Of a stretch of DNA of 35,874 nt, positions 7,054 to 14,083 are shown piece after piece. The notes beneath the pieces are model-generated. The model saw only the letters and a program-made list of their open reading frames with translations, was not told the DNA's origin and searched no databases. The translations under genes and the position numbers were made by a program. The stretch lies in the IMG/VR virus record IMGVR_UViG_3300008050_000132, positions 1 through 35,874 of that record; one strand, written 5' to 3'. Each line of letters begins with the position of its first letter. The stretch's first letter is position 1. The DNA is from a virus.

Positions 7054-7449
7054 GTGAAGCTAACCGGTCGCCACCGCCGATATATGGAACTGGCGTCCCG
7101 TATGGCACAGAATTCGAACAGCGATGACTATCGCCACGGAGCCCTGTTGCTCCGAGGGTCCAATATTATCGGGCTCTCAACAAACAAGAATCGTCATGCC
7201 TCATTCGGGAACCGCTTTCGCGACCGTAACTGCGGGCATGCAACCCACCACGCCGAGCTTGGCTGTGTTCTGGGTCTAGACCGCAAAAAGACTACGGGCA
7301 CCACAATGTACGTTTGTCGCATCGGCAAGGGCGGAGAATTCCGCCTGTCTAAGCCGTGCAGCATGTGTGCTGCTGTCCTACGCCATGTTGGGGTTAGGCG
7401 CGTATTTTACAGTATTGATAATGAGACGATGGGAGTCTATAAACCATGA
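7054..7449 (+). CDS. deoxycytidylate/cytidine deaminase-family protein
   Basis: 131 residues from GTG 7054. The zinc-dependent deaminase signature is complete: HHAELG (His-Ala-Glu, catalytic Glu) and PCSMCAAVLR (Pro-Cys-x-x-Cys). The N-terminal RHGALLLRGSNIIG corresponds to the first beta hairpin of the fold. dCMP to dUMP conversion would feed dTTP synthesis and fits the dUTPase and RNR nearby, but substrate cannot be set from sequence; tRNA or free-nucleoside deaminases share the motif. I kept the GTG because it preserves the first helix; ATG 7084 would cut it. No good ribosome site is visible and a strong terminator precedes it. Its stop overlaps the exonuclease start (ATGA). Confidence 0.8.
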   Translation: MKLTGRHRRYMELASRMAQNSNSDDYRHGALLLRGSNIIGLSTNKNRHASFGNRFRDRNCGHATHHAELGCVLGLDRKKTTGTTMYVCRIGKGGEFRLSKPCSMCAAVLRHVGVRRVFYSIDNETMGVYKP

Positions 7450-8414
7450 GTAAACCAAGAGTATTAATCATTGACGCGCTGAACATGTATTTTCGTGCGT
7501 ATATTGTCGATCCTAGTCTGTCCACCAACGGACAGCCGATCGGTGGAGTAAAGGGGTTTCTCAAGATCCTACAAAAGCTTGTCCGAGAGACAAAGCCTGA
7601 TCAGATCGTGATCGCGTGGGATGGCGAAGGAGGCTCCCAGAAACGCAAGTCCGTCAACAAGGGGTATAAAGAAGGGCGCAAGCCTATTCGCTTGAATCGG
7701 GACATTCGAAACATGTCCGAGAACGAAGAGATTGAAAACAAGATCTGGCAGCAGACGCGCTTGGTGGAGTATCTAAACCAGATGCCAATCTCTCAGACCA
7801 TGCTTCCGGCAGTTGAGGCTGACGATGTTATTGCATACGTGTCGCGACTCCCTTCTCTGAAGGGCTGGCAGAAGGTGATTATTTCGAGTGATAAAGATTT
7901 CTTCCAGCTTTGTGATGATGAGACTGTGGTTTTCCGCCCAATTCAGAAGAAGGTCGTAAACACAAATCGCTTGCTGGAAGAGTTCAGTATCCACCCAACC
8001 AACATGGCACTCGCCCGGGCTATTGCCGGCGACAAGTCCGACAATCTCCCCGGCATCCGCGGCGTTGGTCTGGGCACAATCAAGAAGCGCTTCCCGTTTT
8101 TTGCTGACGCAGAGTTCTGCACAGTCGACAAGCTCATTGGGTTCTGTGAGGATTCCGAATCAGACCTCAAGGTTTATCAGCAGATCATTGAGGGTCGTGC
8201 TGTTATCGAAGAAAACTATAAGCTTATGCAGTTGTACTCTCCGTCTATCTCCCCGCAGGGAAAAACACAAGTTAGGTTCGCCATTGAAGAGGCAGAACAA
8301 CTCTTTAATAAGACGAAGGTTCAGAGCATGATGATTGACGATGGGTTCGGATCCGGAGATTGGTCATCACTATTTCAAACAATGAGACGAATTGTGGTTG
8401 ACAACAAGTCGTAA
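7446..8414 (+). CDS. 5'-3' exonuclease (Pol I N-terminal domain / FEN / T5 D15-like)
   Basis: 322 residues; ATG overlaps the deaminase stop. A flap/5' exonuclease that removes RNA primers and flaps on the lagging strand. The acidic clusters are in place: IDALNMYFRAY near the N terminus, VEADDVIAYV in the middle, then SSDKDFFQL and the helix-hairpin-helix region AGDKSDNLPGIRGVGLGTIKKR. There is no polymerase domain attached, so it is a stand-alone nuclease of usual phage length. Together with Pol III alpha and the DnaB-type helicase it forms the replication core. A perfect promoter for the next gene overlaps its last codons. Confidence 0.9.
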   Translation: MSKPRVLIIDALNMYFRAYIVDPSLSTNGQPIGGVKGFLKILQKLVRETKPDQIVIAWDGEGGSQKRKSVNKGYKEGRKPIRLNRDIRNMSENEEIENKIWQQTRLVEYLNQMPISQTMLPAVEADDVIAYVSRLPSLKGWQKVIISSDKDFFQLCDDETVVFRPIQKKVVNTNRLLEEFSIHPTNMALARAIAGDKSDNLPGIRGVGLGTIKKRFPFFADAEFCTVDKLIGFCEDSESDLKVYQQIIEGRAVIEENYKLMQLYSPSISPQGKTQVRFAIEEAEQLFNKTKVQSMMIDDGFGSGDWSSLFQTMRRIVVDNKS

Positions 8415-8426
8415 ATGAAGTATAAT
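8398..8426 (+). promoter_or_regulatory. perfect-consensus sigma-70 promoter of the helicase gene
   Basis: TTGACA at 8398-8403, exactly 17 bases, TATAAT at 8421-8426: both hexamers and the spacer are ideal. It overlaps the end of the exonuclease gene and lies 20 bases upstream of the helicase ATG, so the leader would be short (roughly 12-14 bases) but long enough for AGGATG at 8436-8441. Confidence 0.8.
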
Positions 8427-8445
8427 CTTCACTATAGGATGAAGT

Positions 8446-9810
8446 ATGTCAGAAAAGCCCAGCTTTAGCAAATTCGGCAAGAACTTTCAAGAAGGTCTGT
8501 GTCAGCTTATTCTAGAAGATCGTCCGTTCGCGGATCAGATCATTGAAGTGCTGGACATTAACTTTCTAGAACTGTCTTATCTCCGCACTTTCGTGCGACG
8601 GGTATTTTCTTATCGCGACAAGTACAATGTACATCCCTCGCGAAAGATTATGATGACGCTGCTCCGTTCCGAATTGGAGAGTGAGACAGACACCGACAAG
8701 CAACAGGTTCGCTCATACTTTGCGCGCATATGCAACTCTGAGGTCGAGGGTCGTAGTTATATTAAAGAGGTGTCGCTAGATTTTTGCCGAAAGCAGAAGC
8801 TCAAGGAAGCGATGATTGAATCGGTAAAGCTGCTGCAAACATCTTCCTTTGATGAAATCAGTTCCGTGATCAACGCGGCTCTCAAGCTGGGAAGTGACAA
8901 CAACTTCGGTCATGACTATGTTAAGGATTTTGAGGCACGCTTTCAACTGAAGACCCGGAACGCGATTAGCACCGGCTGGAATGAAATCGACAGCCTCTGT
9001 TCGGGCGGGCTGGGCGCCGGCGAGCTTGGGGTTGTTATCGCCCCCACGGGCGCCGGAAAGTCTATGGTACTTACTCACCTCGGAGCACAGGCTGTGAAGG
9101 ATGGCAAAACCGTCATCCACTACACTTTGGAGCTATCAGACGCGGCAATCGGTAACCGATATGATTCTTGTCTTTCCGGCGTACCGCTAGGCGAATTGTA
9201 CCAACTTAAAGAATTAGTATATGAAACAGTGCAGGATATTGAAGGCACACTAATTATTAAAGAGTATCCGACGAAATCTGCGAGCACGCGCACACTTTCA
9301 ACTCACTTGGAAAAGTTGCGAAAGCGAGATATTACGCCGGATATTATCATTGTTGACTACGGCGATCTATTGCGACCAGTAAATTATCAGAAAGAGAAGA
9401 GGAACGAACTTGAATCCATCTATGAAGAACTGCGCGCAATTGCACAAGAAAACAAGTGTCCTCTTTGGACAGCATCACAAACAAACCGGTCCGGATTGAA
9501 TGCGGAAGTTATTACAATGGAGTCGATCAGCGAAGCGTTCAATAAATGCTTTGTGGCAGATTTTATTTTCTCCGTGTCCCGAACCGTCGATGACAAAAAC
9601 AACAACACCGGTCGAGTCTTCGTCGCCAAGAACCGTAACGGACCCGATGGACTTGTATATCCAATCTACATGGATCCAGCATCTGTAAAGATTAAGGTTC
9701 TGCAGTCCACAGGCGAGTCACCGGGCGAGATCATGGAAAACTCTGCAAAGAAGCAAGCAGAGAACCTAAAAGAAAAATATCAAACTTATAAAGCAAACAG
9801 GAACAAATAA
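8446..9810 (+). CDS. replicative DNA helicase, DnaB/gp41 type
   Basis: 454 residues; AGGATG precedes the ATG. It should unwind DNA 5' to 3' as a hexameric ring. The N-terminal ~150 residues are helical (DnaB-N-like) and the C-terminal RecA-like ATPase starts near residue 175. Walker A is APTGAGKS, Walker B is DIIIVDYGDLL, and TASQTNRSG matches DnaB motif H3. DnaB motif H4-like residues follow (VFVAKNRNG). There is no zinc finger or primase domain fused, unlike T7 gp4, and no separate primase is recognised in the window. It has a consensus promoter and is followed 5 bases later by the ribonucleotide reductase gene. Confidence 0.9.
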   Translation: MSEKPSFSKFGKNFQEGLCQLILEDRPFADQIIEVLDINFLELSYLRTFVRRVFSYRDKYNVHPSRKIMMTLLRSELESETDTDKQQVRSYFARICNSEVEGRSYIKEVSLDFCRKQKLKEAMIESVKLLQTSSFDEISSVINAALKLGSDNNFGHDYVKDFEARFQLKTRNAISTGWNEIDSLCSGGLGAGELGVVIAPTGAGKSMVLTHLGAQAVKDGKTVIHYTLELSDAAIGNRYDSCLSGVPLGELYQLKELVYETVQDIEGTLIIKEYPTKSASTRTLSTHLEKLRKRDITPDIIIVDYGDLLRPVNYQKEKRNELESIYEELRAIAQENKCPLWTASQTNRSGLNAEVITMESISEAFNKCFVADFIFSVSRTVDDKNNNTGRVFVAKNRNGPDGLVYPIYMDPASVKIKVLQSTGESPGEIMENSAKKQAENLKEKYQTYKANRNK

Positions 9811-9815
9811 CCACA

Positions 9816-11795
9816 ATGTATGAACAAAAGGAGCGCGATTCTTCAGTCCGTCGTTTTCGACTGTCCGAATCTTTTATCGACAATTACCGAGAGCGACCGG
9901 TCCCATGGGGTCCACTAGGATATGTGACGTTTAAGCGCACATATGCTCGACGCTTAAGCGAGACAACGGACGGAGCCCTCGGCACAGAGGAGTGGCACCA
10001 GACATGCCGCCGCGTGATCGAAGGAATGTTCGACATTCAGAAGCAACACGTTGCCCGATTGGGGCTGGAGTGGAATGATGCAAAGGCACAGCGCACAGCA
10101 AAGGATGCTTATGAACGCTTGTTCTCTCTCAAATGGTCGCCTCCGGGTCGCGGCTTATGGATGATGGGCACAAAGTTCGTTCAAGAGCGCACCGGTGCAG
10201 GCTTGTTCAATTGCGCCTTTAGATCAACGAAGGATGTGTCTGTCAAGGGCGGCTACCTCTTCGCGTGGATGATGGATGCGCTGATGGTTGGCATTGGCGT
10301 TGGTTTCGATACCAAGGGAGCCGGCACAGCAACAGTCCATGACCCTAACTGGGTCGACGATGTGTATGTGATCGATGACAGCCGAGAGGGTTGGGTCCGC
10401 TCCGTACGGATTTTGCTCGATGGCTACTACTTTGGCTCCGATGTTCCGCGCTTTGATTATAGCGCAATCCGCCCGCTTGGTGCGGAAATTAAGGGTTTCG
10501 GCGGCACTTCAGCGGGTCACGGACCTTTGCTGCTTCTGCATGATAGTCTCCGTGAGCTTTATGATTCCCGCATTGGTGAAACAATAACCTCTGTCGATAT
10601 TGTCGATACTGAAAATCTCATTGGCAAGTGTGTTGTTGCCGGAAACGTACGCCGGTCTGCAGCTTTGGCTCTCGGCGCACACGATGATAAAGAATATTTG
10701 TCAATGAAGAACGATCAGGACAAGCTCTATTCACACCGCTGGGGCTCCAACAACTCTTTTGAAGCTCAGGTTGGCATGGACTATTCGTGGCACGCAGCCC
10801 AGAGCCAGAAGAACGGTGAACCCGGATACATCTGGCTGAACAACGCTCGTACCCGAGGTCGCTTTAAGGATGACCCTCGCGACGATGACCGACACGTTAT
10901 GGGGTTCAACCCATGTGTCGAGCAGCAGCTAGAGGACGCCGAGCTTTGCTGCTTGGTCGAAACCTATCCAGCAAAGCATGAAAACTACGACGATTATCTA
11001 AAAACATTAAAGATTGCATATCTTTACGGCAAGACCGTCACGCTGGTGAATACTCATTGGCCAGAGACAAACGCAATCATGCTCAAGAATCGCCGAATCG
11101 GACTGTCACAGTCCGGTGTGGTGCAGGCTTTCGCTAAGCACGGTCGCAGGGAAATCTACGACTGGTGCGACAAGGCATACGATCGTGTACAGGATCTTGA
11201 TGAGGAATATTCAAACTGGCTTTGCATCCCGCGTTCAGTGAGAATGACAAGCATCAAGCCCAGCGGCACAGTCTCTTTGCTCAACGGCTCCACCCCCGGG
11301 ATTCACTTCCCAGAAAGCGAGTATTACATTCGGAGGATCCGGTTCTCTGACACCTCGGAGATGCTCCCGCACCTCGTTGCTGCTGGTTATAAAACTGAGC
11401 CAGATGCGTACTCTCTGAATACTACAGTGGTGGAGTTCCCCGTGAGAGAGCCTCACTTTGAGAAGAGCAAGAAGCATGTCTCAATGTGGGAGCAGCTTGA
11501 GATTGCTGCTCAGTATCAACATTTCTGGGCAGACAACTCGGTTTCTGTAACAGTAACCTTTCAGCCCCACGAAGCACAGTCGATCAAGAGCGCTCTAGAA
11601 ATGTACGAGACTCGCCTGAAGGCAGTGTCGTTTTTGGCTTACAAAGAGACGGGCTACAAGCAAGCACCATACGAGGCGATCACCGAGAGTGAATACAAAA
11701 AAATGAGTAGCGCGATCACGCCGATTAAGCGGATCGAAACTGAAACTGCTGGCGCTGGTACCAAATTCTGTACCAACGACACCTGTACAATTTAG
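9816..11795 (+). CDS. nrdJ: class II (adenosylcobalamin-dependent) ribonucleoside-triphosphate reductase
   Basis: 659 residues. It reduces NTPs to dNTPs through a thiyl radical made by coenzyme B12. Key residues are visible: LFNCAF (first redox Cys, equivalent to Lactobacillus leichmannii Cys119), FNPCVEQQ (thiyl-radical Cys and the catalytic Glu), then AELCCLVE (second redox Cys), and a C-terminal pair FCTNDTCTI (Cys-x4-Cys, reduced by thioredoxin-like donors). The GTSAGHGPL loop and SIKPSGTVSLLNGSTPGIH match the monomeric RTPR type. It is shorter than the 739-residue Lactobacillus enzyme. Being B12-dependent, it needs host or environmental cobalamin but works with or without oxygen. No ribosome site is obvious. 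The GroES-like gene follows after 9 bases. Confidence 0.93.
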   Translation: MYEQKERDSSVRRFRLSESFIDNYRERPVPWGPLGYVTFKRTYARRLSETTDGALGTEEWHQTCRRVIEGMFDIQKQHVARLGLEWNDAKAQRTAKDAYERLFSLKWSPPGRGLWMMGTKFVQERTGAGLFNCAFRSTKDVSVKGGYLFAWMMDALMVGIGVGFDTKGAGTATVHDPNWVDDVYVIDDSREGWVRSVRILLDGYYFGSDVPRFDYSAIRPLGAEIKGFGGTSAGHGPLLLLHDSLRELYDSRIGETITSVDIVDTENLIGKCVVAGNVRRSAALALGAHDDKEYLSMKNDQDKLYSHRWGSNNSFEAQVGMDYSWHAAQSQKNGEPGYIWLNNARTRGRFKDDPRDDDRHVMGFNPCVEQQLEDAELCCLVETYPAKHENYDDYLKTLKIAYLYGKTVTLVNTHWPETNAIMLKNRRIGLSQSGVVQAFAKHGRREIYDWCDKAYDRVQDLDEEYSNWLCIPRSVRMTSIKPSGTVSLLNGSTPGIHFPESEYYIRRIRFSDTSEMLPHLVAAGYKTEPDAYSLNTTVVEFPVREPHFEKSKKHVSMWEQLEIAAQYQHFWADNSVSVTVTFQPHEAQSIKSALEMYETRLKAVSFLAYKETGYKQAPYEAITESEYKKMSSAITPIKRIETETAGAGTKFCTNDTCTI

Positions 11796-11804
11796 GAGGA
11801 AAAA

Positions 11805-12083
11805 GTGAACCTTACACCAAAGAACCGATATATTCGGATTGAAGAGTTGGCAGCAATAGTGCCAGAAGAGAAAGGATTTGTCCTACCAGACAACTACAAG
11901 CCACCGCCGAAAGAGTATGACTATTTTCGAGTCATTTCACAGGCAGAAGATTGTACGCTCGCGCTCAAGAACGGAGACACCATTGCGGTCGAGAGGCACA
12001 TGGTCAAGAATCTAATGTTCCATGAGAAGAAGTATATGTTGGTCTTGGAAAACTATGTTTTGGCTTCGCTTTCGGAAGGATGA
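11805..12083 (+). CDS. GroES/T4 gp31-like co-chaperonin candidate
   Basis: 92 residues, GTG start with an ideal AGGAGG at 11794-11799. Size and layout fit a GroES-fold protein: N-terminal strand NRYIRIEEL, a mobile-loop-like stretch with VLPDNYKPPP, the strand YDYFRVISQAEDC, KNGDTIAVERHMV (as 'GD.V...' in GroES), and C-terminal YMLVLENYVLASL, like the 'DILAIV' ending of GroES. Similar short proteins with 'VLP-[DE]-[DN]-Y' and 'LENYVL' occur in phages with their own GroEL. It would cap the phage GroEL encoded 15 kb away (27100) or the host one. Identity to GroES is not obvious by simple reading, so this is inference. Confidence 0.55.
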   Translation: MNLTPKNRYIRIEELAAIVPEEKGFVLPDNYKPPPKEYDYFRVISQAEDCTLALKNGDTIAVERHMVKNLMFHEKKYMLVLENYVLASLSEG

Positions 12084-12961
12084 AGGGTCACAGGTATCAG
12101 TGGGAAGGCATAATCGTAGGTTATAACCTTAGCGCGCTGATTTACGCATTCTATACGGGCATGCCCGTTGTGGGATATACATCTTCAATGCCATGGCACT
12201 TTGAAAAACTAAGGATCCCGATCAATTTATCGGAGTACGGCATGGGTCGGGGGGTTATAGAGTCTCGGATAGAATTGTGGCACCATCTTTACATGCTCTT
12301 GTCCATGGGCGGTCAGATTCCTTTTGCCGACAACGCCGCCTCTATCCGTGTCGGCGATGGAAGTTTGTTTATCAGTACCGATAATCGGTCGCGACTTGTT
12401 GAGGCGGAACACGAAGTGCTGTGGGTTTTTGATGATCACAACTTAGAAGGTCTGCCCCCAATCACCACAGCCTGTGACCAATACCGGGTTTGTGATTGGT
12501 TTAACGTTCGGTCTGGCATGCGCCACGGAGAGAATATGTTGATGACTCCCGCCGATGATTTTGTTCGAACTATCCACTTCTATCCCACAGAAAGGCTTGA
12601 CGGAAACCACCCAGACAAGAAGGACTTGTGTGTAGAATCGTTTCTGTCAGAGGAGGACTTGGATAAGTTTGAGTACTCTCCCACATATGCCCGCTTTAAA
12701 ACGCTTAGCACAATGAGATCGCTTGGGCTTAAAGGTTCCAGCAACGGTACTTGCCCCAAGTCTGGAAAGAAGAAGCACTATGCACTTAAGATTGAGCACG
12801 ATCGCAGAGAGAAGAAGAAAATATCAATGCATGCATACGACGAGCACAACAAGATCTTTTTTAACAGAGTTACACCCGAAACCCTTTTGTATGAAATTAG
12901 AGGTAGAGCGCTGCCTGTTCCCGCGAACCCATATATTCCAAAAGTATTATTAAGCTCATGA
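12080..12961 (+). CDS. conserved phage hypothetical with N-terminal nucleotide-binding-like segment
   Basis: 293 residues; ATG overlaps the previous stop. I do not recognise a family with confidence. The N terminus is strand-loop-helix: GIIVGYNLSALIYAFYTGMPVVGY, split as GIIVGYNLSALIYAF then TGMPVVGY. This resembles the start of a Rossmann or flavoprotein fold (the same 'G-x-x-x-x-S-x-L-x-A' as in oxidoreductases), but the GxGxxG core is incomplete. A later helix has IELWHHLYMLLSMGG. The C-terminal part contains CPKSGKKKHYALKIEHDRREKK, basic, with a Cys. Its stop overlaps the nucleotidyltransferase-like gene (ATGA), so the two are co-translated. Confidence 0.75.
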   Translation: MKGHRYQWEGIIVGYNLSALIYAFYTGMPVVGYTSSMPWHFEKLRIPINLSEYGMGRGVIESRIELWHHLYMLLSMGGQIPFADNAASIRVGDGSLFISTDNRSRLVEAEHEVLWVFDDHNLEGLPPITTACDQYRVCDWFNVRSGMRHGENMLMTPADDFVRTIHFYPTERLDGNHPDKKDLCVESFLSEEDLDKFEYSPTYARFKTLSTMRSLGLKGSSNGTCPKSGKKKHYALKIEHDRREKKKISMHAYDEHNKIFFNRVTPETLLYEIRGRALPVPANPYIPKVLLSS

Positions 12962-13869
12962 TCGAAACCGGAGTGGCAAACTCTCAGTCATTTCATCTTG
13001 CTGGGATTATCCCGATAGCTGGCATGCCGGCAAACATTAACCTTGGGCTGCCGAATTGCATGGTCCCTATCGCAGAAAATTATACTGCACTTGAACATGC
13101 GGTTGTTCAATGCGCCTACGCCGGCTGCGAAACGATCTGGATCGTATGCAACGATGACACCGCCCCCATCATCCGGCACACCCTCGGAGACACTGTTGAA
13201 GATCCGGTTTGGGTCAGCCGCACAATGTCCCGATTTCCGAGCGAACACAAGCAGCCGATTCCAATTTTCTATGTACCCATCCACCCCAAAGATCGAGACA
13301 AGAGGGATTGCCATGGCTGGAGCGTCCTCCATGGGGCGCTCAGTGCCTATCATATTTCCAGACAGATGAGCAAGTGGATTATCCCAGATCGATTTTTTGT
13401 TGCATTTTCTACTGGCATTTTTGATCCAACTGTGTTAAGATCATATCGTAAGAAGATTTCATCAAGTAAGGGATTCTATCTATCCCACAAGGACAAGACC
13501 ATTCGCGACGGATTACCAATTTGCTTTACCTTCGACGGCGAAGATTTCAAAAGGTTCCGCCGCGACGTACGAGAGAAAGGCACGCCCGGGTGGTACCCGC
13601 CCGCCGAAGGCGAGCAGTACCCCACCAAGAAGCTACCTCTAGAAAAAAGATACTCTGCACGACACTTTTCGCTTGACATTGTGTTCAGATCTGCTATAAT
13701 AGAGGAAGCTAATAAAGTTGAAGTCCCGTGGTTCTACCAGATCGGGGACTGGAACCAATATCGCAAGTTTTTAGCCTCAGAAGAGGCACCCCACCTTGAG
13801 CGTCCGGATAGGCTGTTGCCGACTTCAACGCTCAAACCCATCGGCATCGATATCACAAAAGGAGAATAA
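12958..13869 (+). CDS. nucleotidyltransferase-like protein (sugar-nucleotide type)
   Basis: 303 residues; ATG overlaps the previous stop. The N-terminal 130 residues follow the NTP-transferase layout: strand GIIPIAGMP, a glycine/leucine-rich turn (NLGLPNC), MVPIAENYTALEHAV in place of 'K-P-[ML]-x-P-[IV]-x-x-x-P-[ML]', then the strand and helix CETIWIVCNDDTAPIIRHTLGD. The signature 'GGxGTRL' is replaced by AGMPANI, so it is divergent. FVAFSTGIFD could be the acidic metal-site strand. Substrate unknown; a mannose-1-phosphate-type sugar is attractive because the window also has a phosphomannose isomerase and a phosphomannomutase (31134-32236), but that is inference. A consensus promoter lies inside its 3' part. 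Confidence 0.6.
   Translation: MIETGVANSQSFHLAGIIPIAGMPANINLGLPNCMVPIAENYTALEHAVVQCAYAGCETIWIVCNDDTAPIIRHTLGDTVEDPVWVSRTMSRFPSEHKQPIPIFYVPIHPKDRDKRDCHGWSVLHGALSAYHISRQMSKWIIPDRFFVAFSTGIFDPTVLRSYRKKISSSKGFYLSHKDKTIRDGLPICFTFDGEDFKRFRRDVREKGTPGWYPPAEGEQYPTKKLPLEKRYSARHFSLDIVFRSAIIEEANKVEVPWFYQIGDWNQYRKFLASEEAPHLERPDRLLPTSTLKPIGIDITKGE
13673..13700 (+). promoter_or_regulatory. consensus sigma-70 promoter upstream of the Pol III alpha genes
   Basis: TTGACA at 13673-13678 and TATAAT at 13695-13700, both perfect, with a 16-base spacer. It sits inside the nucleotidyltransferase-like gene, 170 bases before the ATG at 13871, and would transcribe the small helical gene and DNA polymerase III alpha. 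Confidence 0.7.
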
Positions 13870-13870
13870 T

Positions 13871-14077
13871 ATGCCAACTACAAAGAAGAAGACAGTTTCC
13901 GCTGCAGAATTGAAGGAACTAAACGACAAGATTGCAGCACTTGACACCAAGGTGACTAGCATTTGCAAGCGCCTCGGAGGGCTTCGTTATCATGTGATCC
14001 AAGAGAGCGCCAATGGCAACGATCTTGGACCTACCGATTTCGTTCGCCTCGTCGACAACATCATGGACGAGGTATAA
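13871..14077 (+). CDS. small coiled-coil hypothetical protein
   Basis: 68 residues from ATG 13871, with GGAGAATA at 13861-13868. An in-frame start farther upstream (13796) is inside the preceding gene and is not needed. The N terminus is lysine-rich (TTKKKTVSAAEL), followed by a heptad-like helix LKELNDKIAALDTKVTSICK and an acidic C terminus with FVRLVDNIMDE. No family recognised. It lies 6 bases upstream of the polymerase ATG and shares its promoter, so a polymerase-accessory role is possible but unproven. Confidence 0.75.
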   Translation: MPTTKKKTVSAAELKELNDKIAALDTKVTSICKRLGGLRYHVIQESANGNDLGPTDFVRLVDNIMDEV

Positions 14078-14083
14078 CCACCA

